From the IMG/VR virus record IMGVR_UViG_3300032893_000004, positions 62,001 through 126,000 of that record: 64,000 nucleotides of DNA; one strand, written 5' to 3'. This document shows positions 49,701 to 56,500 of this stretch, piece after piece; within the stretch, counting starts at the first letter, position 1; the number at the start of each line of letters is the position of its first letter. This DNA is from a virus. The notes beneath the pieces were generated by a model, which was not told where the DNA came from, did no database searches, and saw nothing but the letters and a program-made list of their open reading frames with translations. The translations under genes and the position numbers were made by a program.

Positions 49701-50353
49701 TTGAGAGCTTCGTGCGGATCATGCTTCGAAGCCGCAAACGCGTCGATAGTCCGATCGAGAGTTTCCGGAGTGTGCCGCGAACTGTTGATCAGACCTTTCT
49801 TGGCAAAATCTAACTCTCGGGAATGCTGCTTCTGGCCATTCTCATCCAGTTCGTTCGGATCTTGCTGAGACCGACCTTTGAAGAATTTCATATAGTAGTT
49901 CGGGCCAAGATGCTTGTAGGCATGAGGTACATCGCCGGAAGCTAGAACTTTCTCCGCCATTCCTTTCAGCTGATTCTCGTCCAAGATACCAGAATCGGCC
50001 ATTTCTGCGTGCAAATCCGACGAAGGATTCTCCGGATTGAAAGTCTTCAAGACAAAGTCTTGCTTCAACTCTTTAGGAGTATTCGGATGCTTGAGGATAT
50101 TCTCCATCAAGTCGTTGCGCGGTTCGGCGTCGCCGGTAGCAGCCGAGGTCGAGTCAGGAGTTACCGGCGCCATCGTGTGATGATAAAGCTTATCGATCGA
50201 ATGAGCTGACAGATTGGGATGAGAAGTCACTTCCTTCATCAGGTCGATGTTGTCAGCCTGCTCGTGTTCGGGCAGCTGGATATGATGTTCCACGTGGGCG
50301 TGCAAGGTATCTGCCGGCGTGTCGGGCGCTAAGTGTTTGATCTCGTCGCTCAT
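43778..50353 (-). CDS. Giant virion-type protein, 2191 aa
   Basis: About 240 kDa. It starts MSDEIKHLAPDTPADTLHAHVEHH. The N-terminal 500 residues carry loose repeats of about 25-40 residues built around HPN or NPx (HPNLSAHSIDKLY, KHPNTPKELKQDF, NPSLTKPQVKALI, NHPNADMDVVDEGL), like leucine-rich-variant or HEAT helical solenoids; similar helical repeats continue beyond. The C-terminal 300 residues hold SWSRVDTDQ... WAIEEYQSDFAQKFRR, which resembles the EExQSDw signature of large phage polyvalent proteins, and a GITHLYMHG segment. No signal peptide or membrane segment. Probably a packaged or core protein injected with the genome. It is one of the largest genes I would expect in a phage virion. 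Confidence 0.8.
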   Translation of the reverse strand: MSDEIKHLAPDTPADTLHAHVEHHIQLPEHEQADNIDLMKEVTSHPNLSAHSIDKLYHHTMAPVTPDSTSAATGDAEPRNDLMENILKHPNTPKELKQDFVLKTFNPENPSSDLHAEMADSGILDENQLKGMAEKVLASGDVPHAYKHLGPNYYMKFFKGRSQQDPNELDENGQKQHSRELDFAKKGLINSSRHTPETLDRTIDAFAASKHDPHEALNDLVEGREDLSKDQLNKIHQWYEANKSGDRHDYYANQRLDALLSHKNVDPALLAKYAVGKNSRDSAIENPRLPQESINGMIKRFKDSGDWETRNKVDSLLQNPSLTKPQVKALIQKGFNKAIKHPMADEADVRDYWQKGSKDLDSARDILQAQSVPPDVLKEIVNHKNQEVAVKALNHPNADMDVVDEGLKRRAKTVQDAARLHPLVAEQQVKEGLKSGATSLSNVYHDPKFQQQFDKLPKMDQEAIFAKAHEKYQGDNIDEISKKTKERPENVISSKFNLALDQRVPSAIREANSKDLANIFDDKVPKNQMVVSHSNDVMGRNQRDNNSRIVTAISHLAVNGDKNAQAAILKNPGYLSEVQSNINLNDADPDFLADMFRKRQEYIANNTQVYDHGGRPELFDDSAHMARKLFESNNMPEYLFHEIARNGELMDKIGAGDYFKRYDSLPEDEQNKKYEPILNSGSQKAAISVVRANAPQASWDRAFNMLSTDNKQRLIKDEVEHVKNHRPDIFHNAVLGMYNDPGDNDRIGGSFQNYQAKAVSHLDPESPNDRSVLDQLISVPEGQPGHMSDEGLLNNIPDEMYTKPGDDALIDHAAASGKAPLAYNLLARKMNQLSRGVHVSSYESEDKKAIGRQKAEDLVNYLHGRVASMPSFSDSETDNPIAEKWYSLMTRQKQGYHDDRFLSSLKAAGANLDFLADMPGKDGELVKHQALADNLLSPEKLQQMTQANSVRDILAIGNPKLRQRTLDSWVSGGNHTPEDLEHLAAKINSSMLNPEAHEHGRRSSMRDETLGIYNSRLNNLIDLYRTKSPGELSTMLAQALSAPAQGDDLTQDDRKRIAKSVLEHLASASYAIPEDKNGTMLSAYVALKSRNMAPANMGKQIERNAIDQKDYDTMIQLSDHGILSSEGISALARAAAQPNTLNARQIAGVSSQLNSNTEPAAVLEIAKTFENKISQEGINDPRGLVREKFMNNLASTFTPSESGPEEQQKNEFVLNYIKKQTLDPKIAPFAHAQLRNMAMQSAEAGNVDQAVSLWEQLPNDPNQLAAGAELSEDRIPDNLLNDPRFVEASASEWKLQALAENADRLTGANSSILVNRSLAVNAENPYSIDQSRMFSKMEHNQYVQPDDSVKLARSMPDEKFNPLIRQIGQAMDGNLIYAVHAKMRDMDALVKDPNLAAPNAPFMGAEHRNKILSNLDQYATAIHNASVKEETPNLKDKLGKISEMIGQIHGHIKTVASHMRLQAPDLNNTGKLEASRDHATMLSILTKIAKTGIQLDREDALKVMDMVKEYHSIEEASGKELAPEKTHEAIKGIVGAAENFEEQDWREMFKSAPHAIFALRDRTNIPTEALNGSNYQQFGEKSTNKDENRAKTAFVKSSKDWFAKMSKEDIAHHGKNLLHMYVKLKNNNEIFHNDYTYAMEEGLKYMGPDMSHKDLTDLLAQSGAHDLRNSLFQTAVENGVGGVESLRAYAKENHDYMFSGHTDIHPSEGHNLAMKLKPVTSSPHIDEDLAAQVYDMFDRNKEAMAQASIDILSNKSTPPKAVKMYTDAILRNDAQNYKDIDKRTASEMATQLMQHPNVSEQDLGELFALSNEQFPKFFAPGGKFNPALTNPTYGGKLFRAIPVALPESQKAGASGSVDESKVLRDISLQHKDYERMKATMALIPAEGMAWAEFKRKFPAEEKSLPPSVKAVFTSAQNKPVMPEQFAQAMRALDDNSKKYHLTYSEWSSKLQRHNPPGRANLVVQVNNSEASEKELSQDPKLWSLYQHLLQKTNGISNGSIGMHPTTPHMVSWSRVDTDQSVKGKNAWAIEEYQSDFAQKFRRNLKALMSQFPAGTKINGQNITAEDMKQYAKKIDTHLSDWTEASMSAVIENARAQGITHLYMHGAELRGYMSNGGKYDREYWDNPNTKPFTVGFRKIYDENPRKFGFQQCDYTDYPKHNKEMLNNLKKNKLSTKCWVLELQPKAPKKRRA

Positions 50354-50949
50354 TTTTCACCGTACTTTAGCCAACGCATCAGCTCTTTTGTCCAGTCTTG
50401 ATCTTCCGCACCGGAGAGGTTAGCTTCGTCGATGGCCGGATCATATTCTCTGGAAGCCATTTCCCGATCGTCGTCGTGCTTCTGCTGATCTTTTTCAACC
50501 ATACCGAGAACTGTATCGTTGATCTTAGCCTTGGGCGAATGGAAGTCCGGCGGCGGATTGGCCGGCACAACCGGTAGGGCCTGCTGAACGTCTGTTTTGC
50601 GAGCTACTTTGATCTCGCCGCGAGTGAAAGCATTGAACAGCGCGTCCTTCTCTTCCTGCGGCAACAGGTGACCGTTGAGGATGACCGTGTGGCCGTCCGA
50701 GGTGATCTCTACCACGTCGCCGTTGTCCATGACGTACCGTAAAAGATTGACGGTGGCCTTGGTCGGCTCCGACATAGTCAGGTGCGACGAATTTCCGACA
50801 ACCTGCTGCATCTTCGGATAACTGTTCTGGAACAACTTAGGCAATTGGCCGTTTGTATTGTCTACGACAAAGTCGAGCGCATCTCCGTCCGTGCGGATCT
50901 CCGCGAGCGGTATTTCGGAATAATCTGATTTGATGACTACGACTTTCAT
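50350..50949 (-). CDS. Hypothetical protein, 199 aa
   Basis: 199 residues, ATG overlapping the kinase-fusion stop. N-terminal half is a compact beta/alpha domain (KVVVIKSDYSEIPLAEIRTDGDALDFVVDN, then VNLLRYVMDNGDVVEITSDGHTVILNG). The second half is charged, Asp/Lys-rich and probably disordered (EKDQQKHDDDREMASREYDP). It lies between the protease-kinase and giant protein genes, so a head assembly role is likely. No family recognised. Confidence 0.7.
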   Translation of the reverse strand: MKVVVIKSDYSEIPLAEIRTDGDALDFVVDNTNGQLPKLFQNSYPKMQQVVGNSSHLTMSEPTKATVNLLRYVMDNGDVVEITSDGHTVILNGHLLPQEEKDALFNAFTRGEIKVARKTDVQQALPVVPANPPPDFHSPKAKINDTVLGMVEKDQQKHDDDREMASREYDPAIDEANLSGAEDQDWTKELMRWLKYGEK

Positions 50950-52646
50950 GCTACTCTCTTCGCTCTTTCTTCGGCGTTAACCTTGGTCATATGATTCGCT
51001 GCGTGATCAAACATCTGTCCTATGCTCATGTCAGAACGATCGGCGAGTTTTTGATAATATTTCAATCCAGAAACCGCCGTTTTTATTGTAGCAGGATCGT
51101 GACCTTGATCCAACATCTTTCCGGCAAGAGTTTTAGCGTCTATGCCCTTGAGCCACTTCGCAGCTTCCGGATGAAGCTTATCGTTCCCTTTTTCGGCAGA
51201 AATAAGGTCAGGTTCCGTAAAACCACCGTTCCAACCGAGAAAAGCATCGTCGTGATCTATGCTCATCAGATGACCTTTAGGATGAACCAACAAATTGCCG
51301 TTATGCCGGTCACCTACACCAAGAATATGATTCGCGATAATCAACTTGTGAATGTGGCCATCCTTCTCGTGTTTCCGAAAAGCGTTGGCTAGAACATCTC
51401 CGCTTTGCAAAGGAGTCTTTGCTTCTTTTATGTATTCCATGGCTGATATGGCATTGCCGCCGTGGACGTTCGGATGTGCTACTTTTGTGACAATCGGCAC
51501 ATACTTTCCGAGTCCAAAAACGTCTTTCATGATCTGAAAGTGATTGTGCGCATTCGTGTATTCTTTGTCCGCCATACGATTTCCGACTGGACCTTCCGGC
51601 CTATGCTTAACCAAGACGTCCCGTCCTTGATCGTTACGAAGATGCAGGATTTTCTTTTTCCGACTGGAATGCACAGACTCGGAAGCTGGATCGTAGTAAA
51701 GTCCCTCTACCAGCGACTTCTGGTCATCGTCGGACGACGGATGGGCGTGCTTAGCTCCGATGCGCACCAGCTTTGGAGACGGCATGTTCTTCTTGAGCGC
51801 CAGCTCTTCCGCCAGCTTCTCGAAGTGGCCGATGTAGTCGTCTGACACCTCTGGTAGAGCGCCTTTCAGCACTTCCTTGAGAGGACGCTTGCGGTCCCAG
51901 TCGCGAACAGCGGCCTTCACGCGATTTCTCTGGAATCCGCTGATATGCTCGCGGGTAAGTGCGGCTTGACCGGTCAGCTGGGACGGAGCTACGTTGCCCA
52001 TACCAGCCTCTATGCTCTTCGTGAGACTCTCGACGGCCTTGTGCAGATCCAGTATCGGATCCTTGGGGATGAACATATCATCGAGGATAATTGAATCGAT
52101 TTCGATTAAATGATCGACTCGATCCGACACATCTGAAATATATTTAGCTATTGAGATCGATTTTGGATCTTCAAGTAATCCGGCTATGGCTGCCTTATTG
52201 CACGCGCGTAAGGTGCATGCCACGCGCCTTCCGACAGTTTCTTTTAAGATGTAGTCATCCCGCTCAAGCGTCGCACCCTCAATACTGAAGTTTGTAAGTA
52301 GCCGTTCGCCCTGTTTTGCATAATAACGTATCATTGCGGCGACTGCGACTGCGCCAGGATGATTTACATCATCGTCATCGAACAATTCTGAAATAATATA
52401 AACAAACGGCTTTTTTACTATGTTCCAATAATATCTTTGACGATCATTTTCACAATCTTCTTTTTTAAGAATTTTTCTTGCATAGATAATTGCCCCGATG
52501 ATATCGTCGGATTTATTCGAATGCTCCCAATTTAATACCCCTCGGCCTTCGACGAGATCTGATATGTCGTGGTTGGCAACAACGAGTAACTCACCTGAGC
52601 TGTCGATTGTTTCAACTGTTGCACATCCGTCCAGTTTGAGGCCCAT
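50946..52646 (-). CDS. Prohead protease fused to kinase-like domain
   Basis: 566 residues; start ATG at 52646 has GGAGG 9 nt upstream (an ATG 15 nt earlier is unlikely). Residues 1-190: gp21/HK97-type prohead protease, with H42 in VLNWEHSNKSDDIIGAII and S121 in NFSIEGATLER, then RRVACTLRACN. Residues 206-233: ESLTKSIEAGMGNVAPSQL and on to AL..E, near-copy of the capsid protein N-terminus. Residues 325-480: kinase-like, with K347 in VLVKHRP, D446-R-H-N-G-N451 in VGDRHNGNLL, and D464 in MSIDHDDAF. The protease probably matures the head. The shared segment may mark a cleavage site, which would release the kinase domain into the virion. The first 190 codons are AT-rich, like the adjoining homing endonuclease. 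Confidence 0.75.
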   Translation of the reverse strand: MGLKLDGCATVETIDSSGELLVVANHDISDLVEGRGVLNWEHSNKSDDIIGAIIYARKILKKEDCENDRQRYYWNIVKKPFVYIISELFDDDDVNHPGAVAVAAMIRYYAKQGERLLTNFSIEGATLERDDYILKETVGRRVACTLRACNKAAIAGLLEDPKSISIAKYISDVSDRVDHLIEIDSIILDDMFIPKDPILDLHKAVESLTKSIEAGMGNVAPSQLTGQAALTREHISGFQRNRVKAAVRDWDRKRPLKEVLKGALPEVSDDYIGHFEKLAEELALKKNMPSPKLVRIGAKHAHPSSDDDQKSLVEGLYYDPASESVHSSRKKKILHLRNDQGRDVLVKHRPEGPVGNRMADKEYTNAHNHFQIMKDVFGLGKYVPIVTKVAHPNVHGGNAISAMEYIKEAKTPLQSGDVLANAFRKHEKDGHIHKLIIANHILGVGDRHNGNLLVHPKGHLMSIDHDDAFLGWNGGFTEPDLISAEKGNDKLHPEAAKWLKGIDAKTLAGKMLDQGHDPATIKTAVSGLKYYQKLADRSDMSIGQMFDHAANHMTKVNAEERAKRVA

Positions 52647-53395
52647 TATGCGTACCTCCAAATGTATCCTCTATGCGTTTTTGTGACTCCGCAACAAACA
52701 CCGCGTACCTTCGATGCGCAACATCCAATAGATTCAGTATCTTTAGGGCAGTCCCATACCTTTACTGTCAATCCCGTCAGCGGATCGATCTGCAAAACTT
52801 TTTTGGCTCTTTTTAATTGAAGTTCTCGCTTGAAAATTGGGTCCAGACGCAATTTATTTAGTCTCGCTTCATTCGCTGCGCTAAGAGCTTCGCTGCGATC
52901 ATGGGTCGACCAGTATTTTTCGGCTCCGGCCATGCGATTTTGTTTGCCGGAATCAGACATTTTCCGCAATTGTTCTTTTCCAGCATCTGTGGCTGCCCAC
53001 AGTTTACGTTCTTCTGACTTTTTCGTACGTCGGTCTTTGTCCCAGCTCGCGATTGCGCTGGCAGAAAGTGTCTTTTTCAATTCTGATGTGTATATGCATC
53101 CTTCTTTCCCGCCATGTTTAATGTTGTATCCCGAGGGACGAAGTGAGCCAAAACATACTATAAAATGTCTCTCCATGCGATCCAAGGAAGTCTGATCTAT
53201 ATATGTAATCAACTCTTCCTTTTCAAAAGATTCGCGCCCATATTTTTTTATGGCATTCTTGATTGGCCTAGAAGTATTTTTGGTCGCACAACAATGGTCT
53301 GCCCAACGCTCGGCCATTGAGCGAGTAGTCTGGCCGATATAGATCTTACCGTTCACATTGTTCGTGATTTTGTAAATGATTCCGTATCGTTGCAT
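52646..53395 (-). CDS. GIY-YIG homing endonuclease
   Basis: 249 residues from the ATG at 53395; the frame can start 66 nt earlier. The catalytic domain holds GIIY (5-8) and YIG (19-21) with KIYIGQT, an Arg-rich TRSMAERWADH, and E near ERHFIVCFGSL. C-terminal half has the SELKKTLSASAIASWDKD and related NUMOD3-like repeats, and a minor-groove-binding type end (ESIGCCASKVRGVCCG). Free-standing mobile endonuclease that cuts alleles lacking it. AT-rich relative to neighbours. Inserted between MuF and protease genes without disrupting them, sharing the TAATG with the fusion gene. Conserved block lies 6 nt upstream. Confidence 0.85.
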   Translation of the reverse strand: MQRYGIIYKITNNVNGKIYIGQTTRSMAERWADHCCATKNTSRPIKNAIKKYGRESFEKEELITYIDQTSLDRMERHFIVCFGSLRPSGYNIKHGGKEGCIYTSELKKTLSASAIASWDKDRRTKKSEERKLWAATDAGKEQLRKMSDSGKQNRMAGAEKYWSTHDRSEALSAANEARLNKLRLDPIFKRELQLKRAKKVLQIDPLTGLTVKVWDCPKDTESIGCCASKVRGVCCGVTKTHRGYIWRYA

Positions 53396-53401
53396 TCTCG
53401 T

Positions 53402-53412
53402 AAGATTAGGCT
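53402..53412 (-). promoter_or_regulatory. AGCCTAATCTT block, leaderless spacing, before GIY-YIG gene
   Basis: Perfect consensus on the minus strand at the end of the MuF-like gene. TAATCT is followed by 7 nt and then the ATG at 53395. The preceding bases (ACGAGA) are a poor SD. Late promoters often serve homing endonuclease genes in T4-type phages. Confidence 0.6.
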
Positions 53413-54296
53413 CATCCGTGATTACATCCTGGTCCGTGTTCATGCTCTCTCTCGTGTTCAATATTCATAGCTAAATACTCATCGTAACTCACGAATTCGC
53501 TCTTAACAAGAGGAACTGCATCTGGCACTTCTTCGGCTTTCTTCAGCTTCCAGTAGTCCTTGTGGTAGTCATACCCAAATTCGACGAACTCGATCACGCC
53601 AGCATCGTTGAAGCCGAAGTTCGGCGGGACAAAGCTCATCACGTGTCGGCAGCGCGGGTGAAGCGGCGACTGATGCGGAGTCTTTCCGTCCCATTCTTTG
53701 GGCTTGAAGTATCCCTCCTGGATCTGTGACAACTTGTACGGCTTCGGCTTCCGTATCGCAGCGGAGTCGTGGTACATCGCCTTGCAGTATTTACAAATCT
53801 TGTGGTCGCAGACTCCTAGAAAAACGACGGTCGGATCTTTGACACCGATGTCAGACGCAAGCTTGCCGATACCCTCGCGCGAGGCATATGTCTGCACGAT
53901 GCGCGCTTCGTTCGAGACGAGCAGATCGACGTACTGACCTGCCTTCTCGAAGTGCCCGCGAATAGATCGAATCGCTTCAGATGGGGTCTTCGCTTTAGCC
54001 ACGTCTGCCAGAATGTGGTTCTTGATCTTGAGCTGCTGTGAATCCATGTAATTACTCGTAATATCAGCCAAATTTTCGATATTCTTCTGATCAGGCTTAG
54101 AATGGGCTCCGTACATGGTCTTCAGAGTGAAGTTGTACAGGCCTTCGATCGTATGGAGCGGATCAGCTCGGCGAACGACTTCGAAGTACAGCTTCGGCCC
54201 TTTGAACATCTTGCCTAGCAGCTTAGCCTTCGTTCCTTCGAACAGAGACTCGATCCGCTGGATTATGATGTTCCTCTGGGCGTCGGTGAGCTTCAT
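53412..54296 (-). CDS. MuF-like minor head protein
   Basis: 294 residues, SD GGGGAG. N-terminal helical part and a C-terminal segment that matches phage Mu gpF/SPP1 gp7: VFLGVCDHKICKYCKAMYHDS (Cys pair) then QSPLHPRCRHVMSFVP (HPxCRH). These minor head proteins bind the portal and are injected or help DNA packaging. The tail after residue 275 is His/Glu-rich and ends HEREHEHGPGCNHG, a possible metal-binding end. Directly downstream of the portal, as expected for this family. Confidence 0.85.
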   Translation of the reverse strand: MKLTDAQRNIIIQRIESLFEGTKAKLLGKMFKGPKLYFEVVRRADPLHTIEGLYNFTLKTMYGAHSKPDQKNIENLADITSNYMDSQQLKIKNHILADVAKAKTPSEAIRSIRGHFEKAGQYVDLLVSNEARIVQTYASREGIGKLASDIGVKDPTVVFLGVCDHKICKYCKAMYHDSAAIRKPKPYKLSQIQEGYFKPKEWDGKTPHQSPLHPRCRHVMSFVPPNFGFNDAGVIEFVEFGYDYHKDYWKLKKAEEVPDAVPLVKSEFVSYDEYLAMNIEHEREHEHGPGCNHG

Positions 54297-56497
54297 CAGC
54301 TCCCCTTCTTTTTACCGTCTTTGAGGATCCTCGCCATGGCGGCGACCTCTTTCGCAGATTCGCGCTTGAAGTGGGCCATCGTGGAGTCTACCAGCTGCTT
54401 GTGCTGGCGCATCAGGCGACGCGAGATTCTATCGTGGTTATTCTGGATGGTCTTTTCGAGCAGCATGTAGCTATTCGTCGACCACGCCATATTCTTGGCC
54501 GAGATATCCTTCACGATGTCGATCGCTTTTTCGGCTTTAGAAGTCTGCTCAGGCGGCATGCTGCCGCCTCCGGAGTCGCTGCTGTCATCGTCCGACCCGG
54601 AATCCTTGTTGTCCGAGCCAGAATCTTTGTTATCACCTTCGTCGTCCTGGATAGGGTTTCCCTGCGCGTCAGCCGTGATACCTTGCTCGGCCAGTGCCTG
54701 CTGCTGCATCATCTGCTGAGCTTGCATCTGCTGCTGCATCGCTATCTGAGCTTGCTGGAGGATCATCTGCTTGTTCTGGAACCAGAACGGATCGCGGATG
54801 TACTGGTAGCGAGGATCAGACGCAGCGCCTTTCACTTTGAAGAAGTTTTCGAGGATCTGACCAACAGTCAGGTACTTGTCCATGACTGCCTGGAACTGCG
54901 GGTTAAGCGGAAAGTCGCCGCCCATCTCGACCGGAACCGGGTTCTTCTCGACCTGTTCCATGATCTCGTTGTAGTTCATGTGAACGGCCATGTCCTGCTG
55001 CAGACGGGTGTTCTCTTTTTCCGGAGAATCCTTATCCAAACCAGTCAGAACGATCTGATGCGTCTTAGCCAGTTCCGGATCCACGAATGGGAGGATATGG
55101 GTATTCAAAAAGTCTTGGATATCGGATAAGAGCGGACGGAGGCCCACATCGCGGGCAGCCGTAAGCTTCCACTCGTTGTCCGATTCTGAAAGTGCCTGAG
55201 TATTCGTGCCCCGAGCAAGGTGAGCGTAGCCAGGCAATTCTTCCGGCGACATCTGGAAGGCCGAGAGGATCACCCGAGCGTTGTTGTCCATCAGGTACTG
55301 GAATTCTGCGTCGCGGCCGGAGTTATCGATCGCTTCCCAGTTCAGCTTATCCTCGGATCCGATCGCGAAGACGGGCATGCGCCACGAGTTTTGAACGGAG
55401 TTGATCGACTGATGGAATTGGAGGCGAATACGCTGTGCTGCTGCTTCGTCCATGGAGTCGGACTGGAACACGAGCATGCCCTTCGAAGCGCGGCCGTGCT
55501 GGAAGTACAGCTTGTTATGGACAGTGATGTTGATGTGGGTCGTGATCGCGTTGAGCGCCTGATCGATCGGAGTAAGAGGGTAGCCGTTATACTCGATGCC
55601 TGTCGTCGGATAAAGATTGTAGACGACCATCTCTTCTTCGGTGAATGTCTGAACCGGCTTTCCTTCGATGACCTGAACGTAGCGGTACTCGTCCTTCTTG
55701 TACTTCTCGATGTCGATCTTCTTGTTCTTGATCTGCTGCAACTGACGAATAGCTTCTTGGCGAAGCGACTGGTCGTGTTCTTTCTGCGGCAAGATTTTCA
55801 ACATCGTGCCGGCGTCGGAAGCGCGCCATGCGTATAGTTCTCGTTTGCCTGTTTCCGGATTCGTCCACCAGCTACGTTCGCAGGCGAGACGACCGAAGGC
55901 AAGTCCATCGCGGGTCACCAGCTTCAGGAATTGAGACAAGTTGACTTGATCAAGCTCGCCGTCAAGAGTGCCGCGACCGCACTGCCAGAACTTCTTCTTG
56001 GCTGCGTCGATTCTCTCTTGAATCTTGCGCTGATCTTCTTCAGAACGCTTGGCGTTCTTGTCCATGTCTTGAAATTCGAAGCCTACACTGAAGCGGTCCG
56101 TCCTAGGACGACCGAAGGATGATATATGGTTCGAACGAGCTTGAAGAATCTCGTTGACCAACTCGTCGCCGCCCGGCCCGCAGATACGCTTGATGATATG
56201 ATCAGGCGTTAGATTCTGTTTTAGCCGGTAAAATCCGAGAGCACCGGAATAGTTAGCATGCGGGTCAACCTGGAACGACATTCGTTCGAGTTGAGCTGCC
56301 TGCATAGCGTTCTGAGCTTTGATAGACTTAACAATCTCACCGAGAACACCGGTATCAGCTGTAGTCACTTCCTCTTTTTCGTTGGAAAGTTCCCGCGCCG
56401 CCGCGTCAGCTTTAAGAAGCTTCAGAGCGTTCGGATCCAGAGCGACTATCTCTTGCCGTGGGCGATAACGCTTCTTTTTTTCTTCTTCGTTTGCCAT
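54296..56497 (-). CDS. Portal protein
   Basis: 733 residues. Core residues about 60-560 match the phage portal family: GFYRLKQNLTPDHIIKRICG, then YLQH-like LYFQHGRASKGMLVFQSDSMDEAAAQRIRLQFHQSINSVQNSWRMPVFAIG (the stem/wing region), SAFQMSPEELPGYAHLARGTNT, and ILPFVDPELAKTHQIVLTGLD. The C-terminal part holds a long Gln/Met-rich coiled stretch (MILQQAQIAMQQQMQAQQ), a Asp/Ser/Gly-rich linker and a helical end. Forms the dodecameric ring at the head vertex through which DNA enters. Located between terminase and MuF-like genes. Confidence 0.9.
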   Translation of the reverse strand: MANEEEKKKRYRPRQEIVALDPNALKLLKADAAARELSNEKEEVTTADTGVLGEIVKSIKAQNAMQAAQLERMSFQVDPHANYSGALGFYRLKQNLTPDHIIKRICGPGGDELVNEILQARSNHISSFGRPRTDRFSVGFEFQDMDKNAKRSEEDQRKIQERIDAAKKKFWQCGRGTLDGELDQVNLSQFLKLVTRDGLAFGRLACERSWWTNPETGKRELYAWRASDAGTMLKILPQKEHDQSLRQEAIRQLQQIKNKKIDIEKYKKDEYRYVQVIEGKPVQTFTEEEMVVYNLYPTTGIEYNGYPLTPIDQALNAITTHINITVHNKLYFQHGRASKGMLVFQSDSMDEAAAQRIRLQFHQSINSVQNSWRMPVFAIGSEDKLNWEAIDNSGRDAEFQYLMDNNARVILSAFQMSPEELPGYAHLARGTNTQALSESDNEWKLTAARDVGLRPLLSDIQDFLNTHILPFVDPELAKTHQIVLTGLDKDSPEKENTRLQQDMAVHMNYNEIMEQVEKNPVPVEMGGDFPLNPQFQAVMDKYLTVGQILENFFKVKGAASDPRYQYIRDPFWFQNKQMILQQAQIAMQQQMQAQQMMQQQALAEQGITADAQGNPIQDDEGDNKDSGSDNKDSGSDDDSSDSGGGSMPPEQTSKAEKAIDIVKDISAKNMAWSTNSYMLLEKTIQNNHDRISRRLMRQHKQLVDSTMAHFKRESAKEVAAMARILKDGKKKGS

Positions 56498-56500
56498 TCA

